DNA from: Syntrophaceae bacterium
GTDB lineage: Bacteria > Desulfobacterota > BSN033 > UBA1163
Length of the DNA: 64,000 nucleotides
Assembly: GCA_013388635.1 (NCBI GenBank)
Contig: JACAEX010000067.1
Coordinates: 54,066-118,065 of the forward strand
Direction of reading: 5' to 3'
Position numbers and translations under genes: made by a program. This document shows, in pieces, positions 18,005 to 29,008 of the stretch (its first letter is position 1; the number at the start of each line of letters is the position of its first letter). Under the pieces are notes generated by a model. It searched no databases. It saw only the letters and a list, made by a program, of their open reading frames with translations, and was not told the origin of the DNA.

Positions 18005-18010
18005 CTTCGA

Positions 18011-18394
18011 TTACTTTCCTTTCTCCAATTTCATCAAGCAGGGGACACAATACTTTGCCACAGGCCGGACCTCAAGTCTTTTCGGGCTGATCGGCCCTCC
18101 ACATTCCTCACAGATCCCGTAGGTTCCGTTCTCGATCCGATCCAATGCCTCATCCACCTCCTGGAGCCTGATCCGTTCGTTCTCCGTCAGGCTGAGCAGG
18201 ATCTGTTTGTTATAGATATTGGCCGCCTCATCGCCAATGTCCTGAATCCCGTCTTGCCCCATCTCTTTTGAAGATTCGTAAATCTGTTTGACCTCTCCGA
18301 CGATCTCTTCCCTCTCCTTGAGAAGGATCTTCTTAAATCGGGCCAGTGTCTTTTTATCTATTCCTTTTTTTGATTCCGCTTGCTCCTTCACCAA
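18011..18394 (-). CDS. dksA: DksA/TraR-family C4 zinc-finger protein
   Basis: A 127-residue RNA-polymerase-channel regulator. A long coiled coil (residues 12-85) has the acidic tip DIGDEA, matching the DxxDxA motif of DksA, and the zinc finger CEEC-N(17)-CVPC lies at about 98-120. Shorter than E. coli DksA (151). The frame starts at TTG 18394 or the next codon GTG 18391, both placed after AAGGGG; both overlap the end of rsfS by about 40 bases, so the two genes are translated in a coupled way. It probably works with ppGpp on rRNA and stress promoters (family knowledge). Confidence 0.85.
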   Translation of the reverse strand: MVKEQAESKKGIDKKTLARFKKILLKEREEIVGEVKQIYESSKEMGQDGIQDIGDEAANIYNKQILLSLTENERIRLQEVDEALDRIENGTYGICEECGGPISPKRLEVRPVAKYCVPCLMKLEKGK

Positions 18395-18752
18395 GGTTCA
18401 CCCCTTTTTGTAGATCGATCTGCGGGGCATCGATCCAGAGCCCCTCCAGATCGTAAAACTTCCTGACCGGGTCTAAAAAGATATGGACCACGACGTCTTC
18501 ATAATCGAGCAAGACCCATTTTCCACCCGGGACCCCCTCCCGGCCAAGAGGTCGGATCCCCCTCTCGTCAAGCGCCTCTTCAATCGCTCTCGCAATCGCC
18601 TGAACCTGCCGGTCCGACTTGCCGCTCAGGAGAAGAAAGTAATCGGTGAACGAGGAGATCTCTTTTAACTCCAGAAGGACCGGGTCCAGGGCCTTCTTCT
18701 CAATCGCAGCCTTCAAACAGAGCAGAGACTTCGTCTTCGAATCGGTGACCAT
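18354..18752 (-). CDS. rsfS: Ribosomal silencing factor RsfS
   Basis: A 132-residue protein of the RsfS/Iojap family: KALDPVLLELKEISSFTDYFLLLSGKSDRQVQAI, the GGKWVLLDYEDVVVHIF motif, and the end WIDAP. RsfS binds ribosomal protein L14 and blocks subunit joining when nutrients run low. A clean AGGAGGAT precedes the ATG at 18752. It has about 20 extra residues past the usual end, which overlap dksA. It lies next to nadD, its usual partner in bacterial genomes. Confidence 0.92.
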   Translation of the reverse strand: MVTDSKTKSLLCLKAAIEKKALDPVLLELKEISSFTDYFLLLSGKSDRQVQAIARAIEEALDERGIRPLGREGVPGGKWVLLDYEDVVVHIFLDPVRKFYDLEGLWIDAPQIDLQKGVNLGEGASGIKKRNR

Positions 18753-18891
18753 ATCCTCCTAAACGGGCAAATTTGAGTTATGCATTATACCAGAAAAAAT
18801 GGGGATGACAACAAAAAAATGATTCATCTTAAGGATGCCACTTTAGACCAAGAAATTCAAATGTGGCCTTGATCAGATCTGAATTCTAACC

Positions 18892-19569
18892 CTAAACCAA
18901 AGATGGTTCACGGCTGTAAAGTCTATTCTTTTTGATATAGGCTTCCACCTCTGCGGGGATGAGGTATCTGACAGATTCTCCCCGTTCGATCGATTCCCGG
19001 ATCTTTGTCGAAGAGATGTCGAGGAGCGTAATCTCCCTGAAGTGGAGGGTATGGCCCGAGGTATGGACCCAGGCTTTGAGCTGCTGATCATACCGGAAGG
19101 CAGGCATCAGTGCCTCCGGAAGCAGGGATGAGGAAGAACTGATTTGGGATCCCGGCCGGGTCATCACAACGAAGTTGCAGAGGGAAAAGAGATGTCGGAA
19201 CTCCTTCCAAGTCTCGATTTCGACAAAGGCATCCCTTCCCAGGATGAAGAAGAGATCGTTGGGGTGCCTCTCTCGGAAATACCGAATTGTATCGATCGAG
19301 TAGGACTTCTCAGGCCTTAGGAGCTCAATGTCGGTGATGGAGAAGTGTGGGTTGTCCGCAATGGCCAGCCTCACCATTTCAAACCGGTGTCTTGCCTCGA
19401 TCACCTCTTCTGGCCTCTTATGGGGAGGGAGGGCGGCGGGGATAAAGATCATTTCGTGAAGTCCAAAGGCCTCCCGGATCTCCTCTGCCCCTCGGAGATG
19501 ACCTAAATGGATGGGATTGAACGTCCCTCCGAATAACCCAATTTTCCTCTTTCCCGACTTTTTCTTTAT
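18892..19569 (-). CDS. nadD: Nicotinate-nucleotide adenylyltransferase
   Basis: About 225 residues. The nucleotidyl-transferase motif GGTFNPIHLGH stands near residue 13, and the second motif ISSTKIRESI near residue 190. It joins ATP to nicotinate mononucleotide in NAD synthesis. The start is odd: the only upstream conventional codon is TTG 19602, which lies in the repeat region and has no ribosome site, while a perfect GGGGGAGGAGGT stands seven bases before ATA at 19569. The product from ATA begins (M)KKKSGKRKIGLFGG, as expected. An ATA start, or an ATG to ATA change, is therefore likely. Confidence 0.9.
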   Translation of the reverse strand: MKKKSGKRKIGLFGGTFNPIHLGHLRGAEEIREAFGLHEMIFIPAALPPHKRPEEVIEARHRFEMVRLAIADNPHFSITDIELLRPEKSYSIDTIRYFRERHPNDLFFILGRDAFVEIETWKEFRHLFSLCNFVVMTRPGSQISSSSSLLPEALMPAFRYDQQLKAWVHTSGHTLHFREITLLDISSTKIRESIERGESVRYLIPAEVEAYIKKNRLYSREPSLV

Positions 19570-19612
19570 GGCTACCTCCTCCCCCGACAGAAATCCGGAC
19601 AAAAAAGCAAAT

Positions 19613-19742
19613 TAAATTCCAATAATCAAATCCCAAATTCCAAATAATTTCCAGTCACCAAATGACCAACTTCCGAAACAAATCCGTTTGGGTCATTCAA
19701 ATTTCGATATTGTTTGGGATTGGGTGCTTGTCATTTGGGGCT
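19613..19742. repeat. Dispersed AT-rich inverted repeat, family A
   Basis: Left arm TCCAATAATCAAATCCCAAAT..., right arm AATTTCGATATTGTTTGGGATTGGGTGCTTGTCATTTGGGG, partly complementary. It fills the gap between proA and nadD and reaches the region of the false upstream TTG start of nadD. Confidence 0.68.
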
Positions 19743-19743
19743 T

Positions 19744-21008
19744 TTATCCTCTGATTTGTCCTTCTCCATAGACGATAAATTTGGTGGTGGTCAACGCCTC
19801 CAGCCCCATGGGGCCAAAGGCATGGAGCTTGGAGGTGCTGATCCCGATCTCCGCCCCCAAACCCAACTCAAAACCGTCATTGAATCTGGTCGATGCGTTC
19901 ACCAGGACACAGGAGGAGTTGACCTCTCTTAAAAACCTCTGGGCATTTTGATAGTCATTGGTGACGATCGCCTCCGTGTGAAGAGATCCGTACCTCGCAA
20001 TATGGGCAATCGCCTCCTCGACCCCATTCACCGTGCGGATCGAGAGGATGAGGTCCAGATATTCTTCGTACCAGTCCTCCTCTTTAGCCTCTTTGATATC
20101 GGTAAGGATCTCCCGTGTCCTTGGGCATCCCCGAAGCTCCACGCCCTCCCTGCGGAGGGCCACTGCGATTTTGGGAAGAAACTGGTCGGCTATCCTTTCG
20201 TGGACCAAAAGGGTTTCCATGGCATTGCAAACCCCGGGTCTTTGGACCTTAGCATTGAGGCAGATGCGGGTGGCCATCTCGAGATCGGCATGCTCGTCCA
20301 CGAAGATATGGCAGACCCCCTTATAATGTTTGATCACCGGGATCTTGGTGTGCGTCATCACAAATCGGATCAACTCTTCTCCTCCGCGGGGTATGATGAG
20401 ATCGATCTCGTTCTCCAGCTGGAGCATCTCCCGGATGGCCTCCCTTTGCGTATGGGTGAAGATCTGGATCGCCTCCGCCGGCAGACCGACCCGGGCGATC
20501 GCTTTTTTTAGGATATGGCCAATGGCCTGATTGGATCGGAGCGCTTCTGAACCTCCCCTCAGAATGACGCTGTTCCCCGATTTGAGGCAGAGACCAGCTG
20601 CATCTGCGGTGACGTTCGGCCTGGATTCATAGATGATCCCGATCACGCCGAGGGGGATCCTCATCCTCCCCACCATCAGACCGTTCGGCCTCTTCCACAT
20701 CCCCACCACCTCACCGACTGGGTCTGGCAGCCGTGCCACCTCACGAAGACTCTCTGCCATGGCGCGTATGACTGCCGGTGTCAGTCTGAGTCGGTCGATC
20801 ATGGCTGAAGAGAGAAGGGTCTTCTCTGCCACAGTCAGGTCCCTTCGGTTTTCTTCGATCAGAAAGGTCTGGTTTTGCTCCAGGGCCTCTGCCATTTCGC
20901 AAAGCGCCTGATCCTTCTGGTGGGTCGAGAGTTGCGCGAGAAGACGGGAGGCCTCCTTTGCCTTCCTCGCCATCTCCTTCACCTCTGGCCTGAAGTCAAT
21001 TTCCGCCT

Positions 21009-21012
<4 letters not shown>
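19744..21012 (-). CDS. proA: Gamma-glutamyl phosphate reductase
   Basis: A 422-residue aldehyde-dehydrogenase-fold enzyme for the second step of proline synthesis. Diagnostic stretches: [38 protein letters not shown], and the catalytic-cysteine region [19 protein letters not shown] (Cys about 280). The end ([26 protein letters not shown]) is typical. The ATG overlaps the proB stop by four bases (ATGA). Full family length. Confidence 0.96.
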
Positions 21013-23166
<2,154 letters not shown>

Positions 23167-23188
23167 TCACAGGCCAAGAGGAGGCGAA

Positions 23189-23449
23189 CTAAACAGGTTG
23201 ATTGTAGACACTGACCTGGGTTTTCTCTTTCCCTTTCCTCTCAAAGGCGACGATTCCGTCGATTTTGGAGAAGAGCGTGAAATCCTTTCCCATGCCCACA
23301 TTCTCTCCGGGATGGATCCTGGTCCCCTTTTGCCGGACCAGGATGTTTCCGGCCCGGACCCATTGGCCGCTGAACCGCTTAACGCCTAAGCGTTGTCCTG
23401 CGCTATCCCTTCCATTGCGGGAGCTTCCTCCTGCCTTTTTGTGTGCCAT
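23189..23449 (-). CDS. rpmA: 50S ribosomal protein L27
   Basis: An 86-residue protein beginning [16 protein letters not shown], the universal L27 start, whose tail reaches the peptidyl-transferase centre. No cleaved N-terminal extension as in Firmicutes. GGAGG lies five bases before the ATG. A longer upstream reading frame exists but lacks a ribosome site and is not L27-like. Lies between rplU and obgE. Confidence 0.97.
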   Translation of the reverse strand: MAHKKAGGSSRNGRDSAGQRLGVKRFSGQWVRAGNILVRQKGTRIHPGENVGMGKDFTLFSKIDGIVAFERKGKEKTQVSVYNQPV

Positions 23450-23549
23450 AACTTCCTCCAAAAATCTTAAGGTTGGAACACTGAGATGAAGGAATGTTGG
23501 AAGGATGGTTGAACCCATTATTCCAGTATTCCAATTTTCCATCCGCCTT

Positions 23550-23864
23550 TTAGCTCAAAGCGATATCGTTCACCTTCAGATAGGTATAGGACTGACGGTG
23601 TCCTTTGAAACGGCGGTAATTCTTCCTCCTCTTCATCTTGTAGGTGAGGACCTTTCTTCCTTTGGCCTGCTGGACGATCTCCGCGCTCACCGTGGCATTG
23701 GCCAACCGGGGAGTTCCGAGCTGAGCCTGGCCCTCCTCGAATACCATCAAGACGTCCCTCAATGTGACCTGATCCCCGACCTTTCCCTCGAGCTTCTCAA
23801 CTCGGATCACATCCCCCTTAGAGATCCGATATTCCTTGCCTCCGGTCTTCACCACTGCATGCAT
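23550..23864 (-). CDS. rplU: 50S ribosomal protein L21
   Basis: A 104-residue protein with the L21 pattern [14 protein letters not shown], the middle TVSAEIVQQ, and the RNA-binding end [26 protein letters not shown] precedes the start. First gene of the long leftward operon, under the promoter at 23902-23930. Confidence 0.97.
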   Translation of the reverse strand: MHAVVKTGGKEYRISKGDVIRVEKLEGKVGDQVTLRDVLMVFEEGQAQLGTPRLANATVSAEIVQQAKGRKVLTYKMKRRKNYRRFKGHRQSYTYLKVNDIALS

Positions 23865-23901
23865 CCAGGGCCTCCACTAAGCTGAATTAATTGAGTAATA
23901 A

Positions 23902-23930
23902 ATATTAATCAATTTTCGACTATTTGTCAA
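23902..23930 (-). promoter_or_regulatory. Sigma-70 type promoter of the rplU operon
   Basis: On the minus strand TTGACA (perfect -35) at 23930-23925, 17-base spacer, TAATAT at 23907-23902. The transcript would start about 30 bases before rplU. The -35 is divergent to, and only 12 bases from, the -35 of the liv promoter on the other strand. Confidence 0.75.
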
Positions 23931-23942
23931 ACCCGGAAAGTG

Positions 23943-23972
23943 TTGACATCTTCCTAAGGAATTGGTAAGAAT
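23943..23972 (+). promoter_or_regulatory. Sigma-70 type promoter of the liv-type ABC operon
   Basis: TTGACA (23943-23948), 18-base spacer, AAGAAT (23967-23972, four of six). It faces away from the rplU promoter, so one regulator bound between the two -35 boxes could affect both. Confidence 0.5.
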
Positions 23973-24065
23973 AGTTCGCCCTGGTGAAGAAAGTACCGAG
24001 AGGCAAAGGAGGTGAGTGATAAAAAGGAAGATTTCACGCAAATTCTTAGAAAGGAGGGATGGGTG

Positions 24066-25358
24066 ATGAGTAAAAAATTTTTTCTAATGGTATCGATCTT
24101 ATCTATTTTGATGGTTTCCTCTGTCCTCTTTGCCGCGGAAAAGGAGATCAAGATCGGAGTCCTTTATCCCCTCTCTGGAGCGGCGGCGACCATCGGGAGA
24201 GACCTGCAAAGGGCTGCAGAGTTGACAGCGGAGCAGCTTGTCAACCACAAGAACCCCGATGTCGATATTTTGATGGCCAAATGGGGAGGCATCCCTAACT
24301 TAGGCGGGGCCAAGATCAAACTGATCTTCGCTGACCATCGGGGAGAGCCGGACCGTGGGGCAGACCTGGCCAAACGGCTGATCCTCGACGACAAGGTCGT
24401 GGGTCTGATGGGTGCTTACCACAGTTCCGTGACCAAGACTGCCAGTGCAGTGGCTGAACGGTACGGGATCCCCATGATCAATGATTCTTCAACCTCGCCG
24501 GACCTCACGCGAAGGGGCTTTAAATGGTTCTGGCGCGCCACACCTCATGATGAATACTTTACCAAGGACCTCTTCGAACTGCTGAAGGGATTGACAGAAG
24601 GGAAGGTCAAAGGGGTGAAGGCCATTCCAAAGGATCAGCTCAAAAACCTGGCGTATGCCTGCGAGAATACGGAGTGGGGCGCCAGTGTGGCCAAGACGAT
24701 CGAGGCCTTTGCGAAGGAGTACGGATTCCACGTTGTCAAGGGGATCCTTTATGACTCCAAGTCTCCTGATTTGACATCCGAGGCTCAGGCCTTGATCGCT
24801 GCCAAGCCTGACTGCATGCTCTTTGCCTCTTACCTCTCCGACTCCATTCTGATGATTCGAACCCTTAAGGGGATGAAGGCCTCTCCTCGCTTCTTCTGGG
24901 GACAGAACGCGGGATTTGAGATGGCCGATTTTCCCAAGACACTGGGGTCCGATATCAATGGGGTTTTGACCCGGACCGTCTTCATCGCCAAGCTGGCCAA
25001 GGTGAAGAGGGTGGCTGGCCAGATCAATGCAATTTATAAGAAGCGATTCGGCGACGAGCTGACCGGTGCGACAGGTCGATCAGTGGTAGGGGTTCAGACA
25101 TGGGCTTATGTGCTGAACCGAGCGGGTTCGACCGATCCAAAGGCTATTCAGAAGGCATGCAATGAGATCAACATCCCCGGGTATGAGCTGGTCATGCCCT
25201 GGGACGGGATCAAATTCGATGCCACGGGTCAGAACATCCTCGGCAGGGGTTTGATCGGCCAGTATCAGTGGAAAGAGGGGAAGATCGATCTTGAGATCGT
25301 CTATCCCTTTGACCTGGCCACAGCCAACTTTATCTATCCCTTCCCAGGATGGAAGTAA
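24066..25358 (+). CDS. Periplasmic binding protein of a branched-chain amino-acid type ABC importer
   Basis: A 430-residue type I binding protein. A signal peptide covers residues 1-26 (SKKFFLMVSILSILMVSSVLFA, cut before AEKEI). The mature start KIGVLYPLSGAAATIGRD, GLMGAYHSSVTKTASAVAERYGIPMINDSS and GVQTWAYV are LivK-family features. ATG 24066 is chosen because AAAGGAGGG lies seven bases upstream. First gene of a complete binding protein-permease-permease-ATPase-ATPase set. It may bind a branched-chain amino acid, amide or another small carboxylate; the pocket cannot be read by eye. Confidence 0.9.
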   Translation: MSKKFFLMVSILSILMVSSVLFAAEKEIKIGVLYPLSGAAATIGRDLQRAAELTAEQLVNHKNPDVDILMAKWGGIPNLGGAKIKLIFADHRGEPDRGADLAKRLILDDKVVGLMGAYHSSVTKTASAVAERYGIPMINDSSTSPDLTRRGFKWFWRATPHDEYFTKDLFELLKGLTEGKVKGVKAIPKDQLKNLAYACENTEWGASVAKTIEAFAKEYGFHVVKGILYDSKSPDLTSEAQALIAAKPDCMLFASYLSDSILMIRTLKGMKASPRFFWGQNAGFEMADFPKTLGSDINGVLTRTVFIAKLAKVKRVAGQINAIYKKRFGDELTGATGRSVVGVQTWAYVLNRAGSTDPKAIQKACNEINIPGYELVMPWDGIKFDATGQNILGRGLIGQYQWKEGKIDLEIVYPFDLATANFIYPFPGWK

Positions 25359-25360
25359 TG

Positions 25361-25397
25361 CACAGAGAGGAGTCCGGTACGCCGGACTCCTCTCGTG
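25361..25397 (+). promoter_or_regulatory. Strong stem-loop just after the binding-protein gene
   Basis: Thirteen perfect pairs (GAGAGGAGTCCGG with CCGGACTCCTCTC) around TACG, extended by CAC/GTG beyond a bulged A. It begins two bases after the stop codon and lacks a T-run, so it likely protects the binding-protein mRNA or partly stops transcription, keeping the binding protein in excess over the permeases. Confidence 0.7.
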
Positions 25398-25543
25398 CAA
25401 ATTCGAAGCACGAAATACGGGTCAAGCATCCCGAAGGGATCAACTCGAAACAATTTGCAACGACCAAAAATCAAAAGGATATGTTTAGAAATTGGATGAT
25501 TTGAATCTGAAATTTGTTTCGGATTTTGATATTCGGATTTAAA
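25398..25543. repeat. Dispersed AT-rich repeat, family B (CGAATTTCGGATTT type)
   Basis: Starts AATTCGAAGCACGAAATACGG and ends GAAATTTGTTTCGGATTTTGATATTCGGATTT; the two ends are partly complementary. Similar sequences lie at 43905-44215, 48690-48755, 50500-50541, 57158-57295 and 58622-58690. Here it separates the binding-protein gene from livH. Confidence 0.6.
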
Positions 25544-25544
25544 G

Positions 25545-26432
25545 ATGATCATTCTCGATGCGATCATTCAGGGAATCCTGATGGGCCTGCTTTTTGCCCT
25601 GGTCGCCCTTGGGCTGACCATCATCTTCGGCGTGATGGATATTGTCAACTTCGCCCATGGCGAATTCCTGATGATCGGGATGTTTACCGCCTACTGGACG
25701 AGCCTCCTCCTTCATGTCGATCCTCTGATCGCTCTCCCTACCTCTGCCATCGTGGGCACACTTCTCGGAGTGGCCTCCTATTACTGGCTGGTCAAATACC
25801 TGCTTCGTGGGCCGATGATCGCTCAACTCTTCGGAACCTTCGGGCTCATGCTCTTCTTGAGGTATCTGGCTCAATTCCTCTTCGGCACAGACTATCGGAT
25901 CGTGCAGAAGGGGTTGCTCGTCGGAAAGAGCCTTTCCCTTGGTCCGTTCATCCTCGACTGGACTAAACTCTCTGCGGCGATTTTAAGCCTTTTTGCCTTC
26001 ACCCTGGTCTATTACCTTCTCCATCGAACAAAATTGGGCAGGGCCCTCAGGGCCACAGCACTCAACAAAGAAGCAGCCTCTTACATGGGGATTAAGACGG
26101 ACAGGATGAATGCCCTTGCCTGGGCGATCGGAGGAGGAACGGTCGGCATCGCAGGAGGACTGCTTGTCAACTTCTGGTATGTCTACCCCACCGTTGGTCT
26201 CCTCTTTGTGATGATTGCCTTTGCCTCGGTTGCCCTGGGCGGGTTTGGGAGTATCAAGGGAGCATTCTTTGCCGGGGTGATCATCGGGATGATCGAAATG
26301 CTTTTCCCGGTCCTCGGCCATCTGATCGGCTCGGATTTCTTGGGTCCGCACTTCAAATTCACTTTGGTCTACTTTGCCTACTTTATCATCGTGGTGTTGA
26401 GGCCCCAGGGATTGTTTGGATGGAAACACTAA
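25545..26432 (+). CDS. livH: LivH-type ABC permease
   Basis: A 295-residue inner-membrane protein with about eight helices. The opening GILMGLLFALVALGLTIIFGVMDIVNFAHGEFLMIG is the LivH signature, and ALNKEAASYMGIKTDRM is the cytoplasmic EAA-like loop that touches the ATPase. It ends VLRPQGLFG, also typical. It overlaps the next gene by 13 bases. No strong ribosome site precedes the ATG because the upstream gap is filled by a repeat. Confidence 0.93.
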   Translation: MIILDAIIQGILMGLLFALVALGLTIIFGVMDIVNFAHGEFLMIGMFTAYWTSLLLHVDPLIALPTSAIVGTLLGVASYYWLVKYLLRGPMIAQLFGTFGLMLFLRYLAQFLFGTDYRIVQKGLLVGKSLSLGPFILDWTKLSAAILSLFAFTLVYYLLHRTKLGRALRATALNKEAASYMGIKTDRMNALAWAIGGGTVGIAGGLLVNFWYVYPTVGLLFVMIAFASVALGGFGSIKGAFFAGVIIGMIEMLFPVLGHLIGSDFLGPHFKFTLVYFAYFIIVVLRPQGLFGWKH

Positions 26433-27418
26433 GAGATGCATTCGATTTCAGCGACTTTTCAAAGGCCGAGCGGATCGGCCTGGGCCTCTTTACCATCTTT
26501 CTATTGGTCTTTCCCTGGCTTGGAGCAGGATCCTTTGTCAAAGCCGTCATGATCCAATTCCTTCTCTTCTCCCTCTTCGGTATGGGATGGAATACGATCG
26601 GGGGTTATGGCGGACAGGTGGAACTGGGGAAGGCACAGTATGTGGGGATCGGAGCCTATACGGTGGCTTTGATGATGGTCTGGTGGAAGATCCCTTTCTG
26701 GGTCTCCATGCCGGTTGGAGTTCTCATCGCCATTGGATACTCATTTATGATCGGGTATCCCCTCTTCAGGTTGAAAGGCCATTACTTTGCCATCGCTACC
26801 ATCTGTACCTCTCTGGTGCTCCAGGATATCTTCATCAACTGGAAACTGGTGGGCGCAGCCAAGGGGATCGAACTTCCCATCCATGACCATCCGGACTTTC
26901 TCTTTATGCAATTCAAGTCGGATGTCTACTATTTCTATTTCATCATGGCCCTCTTTTATGCTGGCCTTTTCTATATGAACTGGTTTCGAAAGTCGAAGTT
27001 AGGCTATCAACTCCGGATGATCAAAGAGGATGAGGATGCGGCTGAGAGCCTGGGCATCGATGCCCGCTGGTGTAAGATCAAGGCCTATTCCATCGCCTCG
27101 GCCTTCGTTGCCGTGGGAGGTGGATTCATGGCCGTTTATAACCTTTACATCGATCCCTACTCTGTCATGGACTTAGACCTTTCGATTAAAATCGCGCTGA
27201 TGGCGATGTTGGGAGGAGCTGGCTCCATGTGGGGACCGATCATCGGCGCCGCTTTTCTGATCCCTCTTGATCGTTTTCTTGGCAGCTGGCTGGGCGGTCA
27301 GAAGGGCTTAATCGGAGTCGATTTTATGATCTATGCGGCCATGATCATGGTGGTGTCGGCTTATCAACCCAGAGGTATCTGGGGCATTATTGAACAGTTC
27401 CGGAGAAAAGGGGCTTAG
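26420..27418 (+). CDS. livM: LivM-type ABC permease
   Basis: A 332-residue membrane protein with about ten helices. The motifs GYGGQVELGKAQYVGIGAY, AAESLGIDARWCKIKAYSIAS (EAA-like coupling loop) and GGAGSMWGPIIGA are those of the second permease of HAAT importers. It forms the membrane channel with LivH. Start overlaps the end of livH, consistent with coupled translation. Confidence 0.93.
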   Translation: METLRDAFDFSDFSKAERIGLGLFTIFLLVFPWLGAGSFVKAVMIQFLLFSLFGMGWNTIGGYGGQVELGKAQYVGIGAYTVALMMVWWKIPFWVSMPVGVLIAIGYSFMIGYPLFRLKGHYFAIATICTSLVLQDIFINWKLVGAAKGIELPIHDHPDFLFMQFKSDVYYFYFIMALFYAGLFYMNWFRKSKLGYQLRMIKEDEDAAESLGIDARWCKIKAYSIASAFVAVGGGFMAVYNLYIDPYSVMDLDLSIKIALMAMLGGAGSMWGPIIGAAFLIPLDRFLGSWLGGQKGLIGVDFMIYAAMIMVVSAYQPRGIWGIIEQFRRKGA

Positions 27419-27422
27419 CTGG

Positions 27423-28157
27423 ATGTTTCTCCAGGTCGTCGATCTCGTCAAGGATTTTGGTGGGGTGGTGGCGAACAATCACATCTCCTTCGATATCGAT
27501 CAAGGAGAGATCATCGGCCTGATCGGTCCCAACGGCGCTGGAAAGACCACCCTGTTCAACTGCATCGTCGGGTATCATAAACCCGACTCCGGCAAGGTGA
27601 TCTTTAAAGGGAAGGAGATCACAGGATTCAAACCGTTCATGACCAATCGGGAAGGGATTGGCAGGACCTTCCAGATCACGAAGGTCACCGCGGGAATGAC
27701 TGTCCTTGAGAATGTGATGGTCGGGGCCTTCTGCCGAACCGATCAGCGGCCGATTGCAAAAAAGGAGGCCTTGGAGGTATTGGGCTTTTTAAGATTGGAG
27801 AACGTGAAGGATTACCATCTTAACGAATTGCCCATCGCGAGCCAAAAGAAGGTGGGATTGGCCAGGGCCTTGGCCACAAAACCCGAACTCCTGATGCTGG
27901 ATGAAGTGGCCTCCGGCCTCAACCCGAAAGAGACGGAGGAGATGGTGGACGTCTTAAAGAGGATCCATCAGGAGAAGAAGATTACCCTTTTTCTCATCGA
28001 GCATGTGATGGAGGTGGTCATGCCCATCTCCCAGCGGGTGATCGTTCTCGATAGTGGCGAAAAGATTGCTGCAGGACTGCCGGAGGAGATTGTGAAGAAT
28101 GAACGGGTGATCAAGGCCTATCTTGGGGAGAAGTATGCTAAGGGTTTCCGGGATTGA
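27423..28157 (+). CDS. livG: LivG-type ABC ATPase
   Basis: A 244-residue ATPase. Walker A GPNGAGKTT, Walker B LLMLDE, H-loop FLIEHVM. The signature position reads PIASQKKVGLARAL rather than the usual LSGGQ, a variant seen in LivG-like proteins of this importer class. ATG 27423 is chosen because AAAAGGGG lies upstream and the product starts directly with FLQVVDLVKDFGGV. Overlaps livF by 23 bases. Confidence 0.92.
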   Translation: MFLQVVDLVKDFGGVVANNHISFDIDQGEIIGLIGPNGAGKTTLFNCIVGYHKPDSGKVIFKGKEITGFKPFMTNREGIGRTFQITKVTAGMTVLENVMVGAFCRTDQRPIAKKEALEVLGFLRLENVKDYHLNELPIASQKKVGLARALATKPELLMLDEVASGLNPKETEEMVDVLKRIHQEKKITLFLIEHVMEVVMPISQRVIVLDSGEKIAAGLPEEIVKNERVIKAYLGEKYAKGFRD

Positions 28158-28839
28158 AGTTCGTTACAGCGGGGTGCCTGTCATTCACGATGTCTCTCTT
28201 GAAGTGAATAAGGGCGAGCTGGTCTCTGTGGTGGGATCAAACGGTTCGGGCAAATCGACCCTTCTCAAGACCATCGCCGGAGCCCTCCGCCCCACCAAGG
28301 GTTCGATCGTATTCGAGGATCAAGAGATCTCTCACCTCTCCACGGCGGACATCGTTCGGATGGGGATCACCTACGTGCCAGAGGCCCGCTTGATCTTCGG
28401 GCCCCTTACGGTTGAGGAAAATCTCGAATTGGGGGCCTACATCCTGAACGATGCCGAGGAGATGAGGAAGAACCTGGAGAACGTCTACCATCTCTTTCCC
28501 CGTCTGGCTGAGCGACGTCTTCAACAGGGGGGAACCCTCAGCGGCGGGGAGCAGCAGATGCTGGCCATCGGAAGGGGGTTGATGTCCAATCCAAAGCTCC
28601 TCATGCTCGACGAGCCCTCCTTGGGATTGATGCCAAAGCTGGTCGATGAGATGCTGGAGGCCGTGGCCAGATTGAAAGAGGCAGGCAAAACGATCCTCCT
28701 CGTGGAGCAGAAGGTCCGGGAGTCCCTCGAGCTCTCTGACCGGGGTTACGTGCTTCAGACCGGGCGGACGATTCACCACGGGACAGGCAGGGAGCTCCTC
28801 AACACCGAAGCGATCAAAAAAGCCTTCTTAGGATTGTGA
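28135..28839 (+). CDS. livF: LivF-type ABC ATPase
   Basis: A 234-residue ATPase with Walker A GSNGSGKST, canonical signature LSGGEQQMLAIGRGLM, Walker B LLMLDEPSLGL and H-loop LVEQKV. The ATG at 28135 follows GGGGAGAAG and lies inside the end of livG. It completes the importer; LivF pairs with LivG to drive transport. Confidence 0.93.
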   Translation: MLRVSGIEVRYSGVPVIHDVSLEVNKGELVSVVGSNGSGKSTLLKTIAGALRPTKGSIVFEDQEISHLSTADIVRMGITYVPEARLIFGPLTVEENLELGAYILNDAEEMRKNLENVYHLFPRLAERRLQQGGTLSGGEQQMLAIGRGLMSNPKLLMLDEPSLGLMPKLVDEMLEAVARLKEAGKTILLVEQKVRESLELSDRGYVLQTGRTIHHGTGRELLNTEAIKKAFLGL

Positions 28840-28923
28840 TCATCCTGTTTTCGGCTCAATAGACCCTTAGAAGTCTCGGGCCTGCCTTTATTCTCATCAG
28901 TTTTACTCTAATGAATATTTTCT

Positions 28924-28953
28924 TCTTGACTCCCAGGTCGTATTTCCTGAATA
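28924..28953 (+). promoter_or_regulatory. Sigma-70 type promoter upstream of the acetyltransferase
   Basis: TTGACT (28924-28929), 18-base spacer, AATAAT (28948-28953, five of six). It stands 56 bases before the acetyltransferase start and could drive the next operon as well. Confidence 0.5.
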
Positions 28954-29008
28954 ATCTTTACCGCTTGTCACGTCACCTGGATGGGCTGCGGAAAGAGAAG
29001 CGTTCGTT

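Noticed and set aside
23189..23542. 117-residue version of L27
   Set aside because: The true L27 start [10 protein letters not shown] with GGAGG is at 23449; upstream residues are not ribosomal-protein-like.
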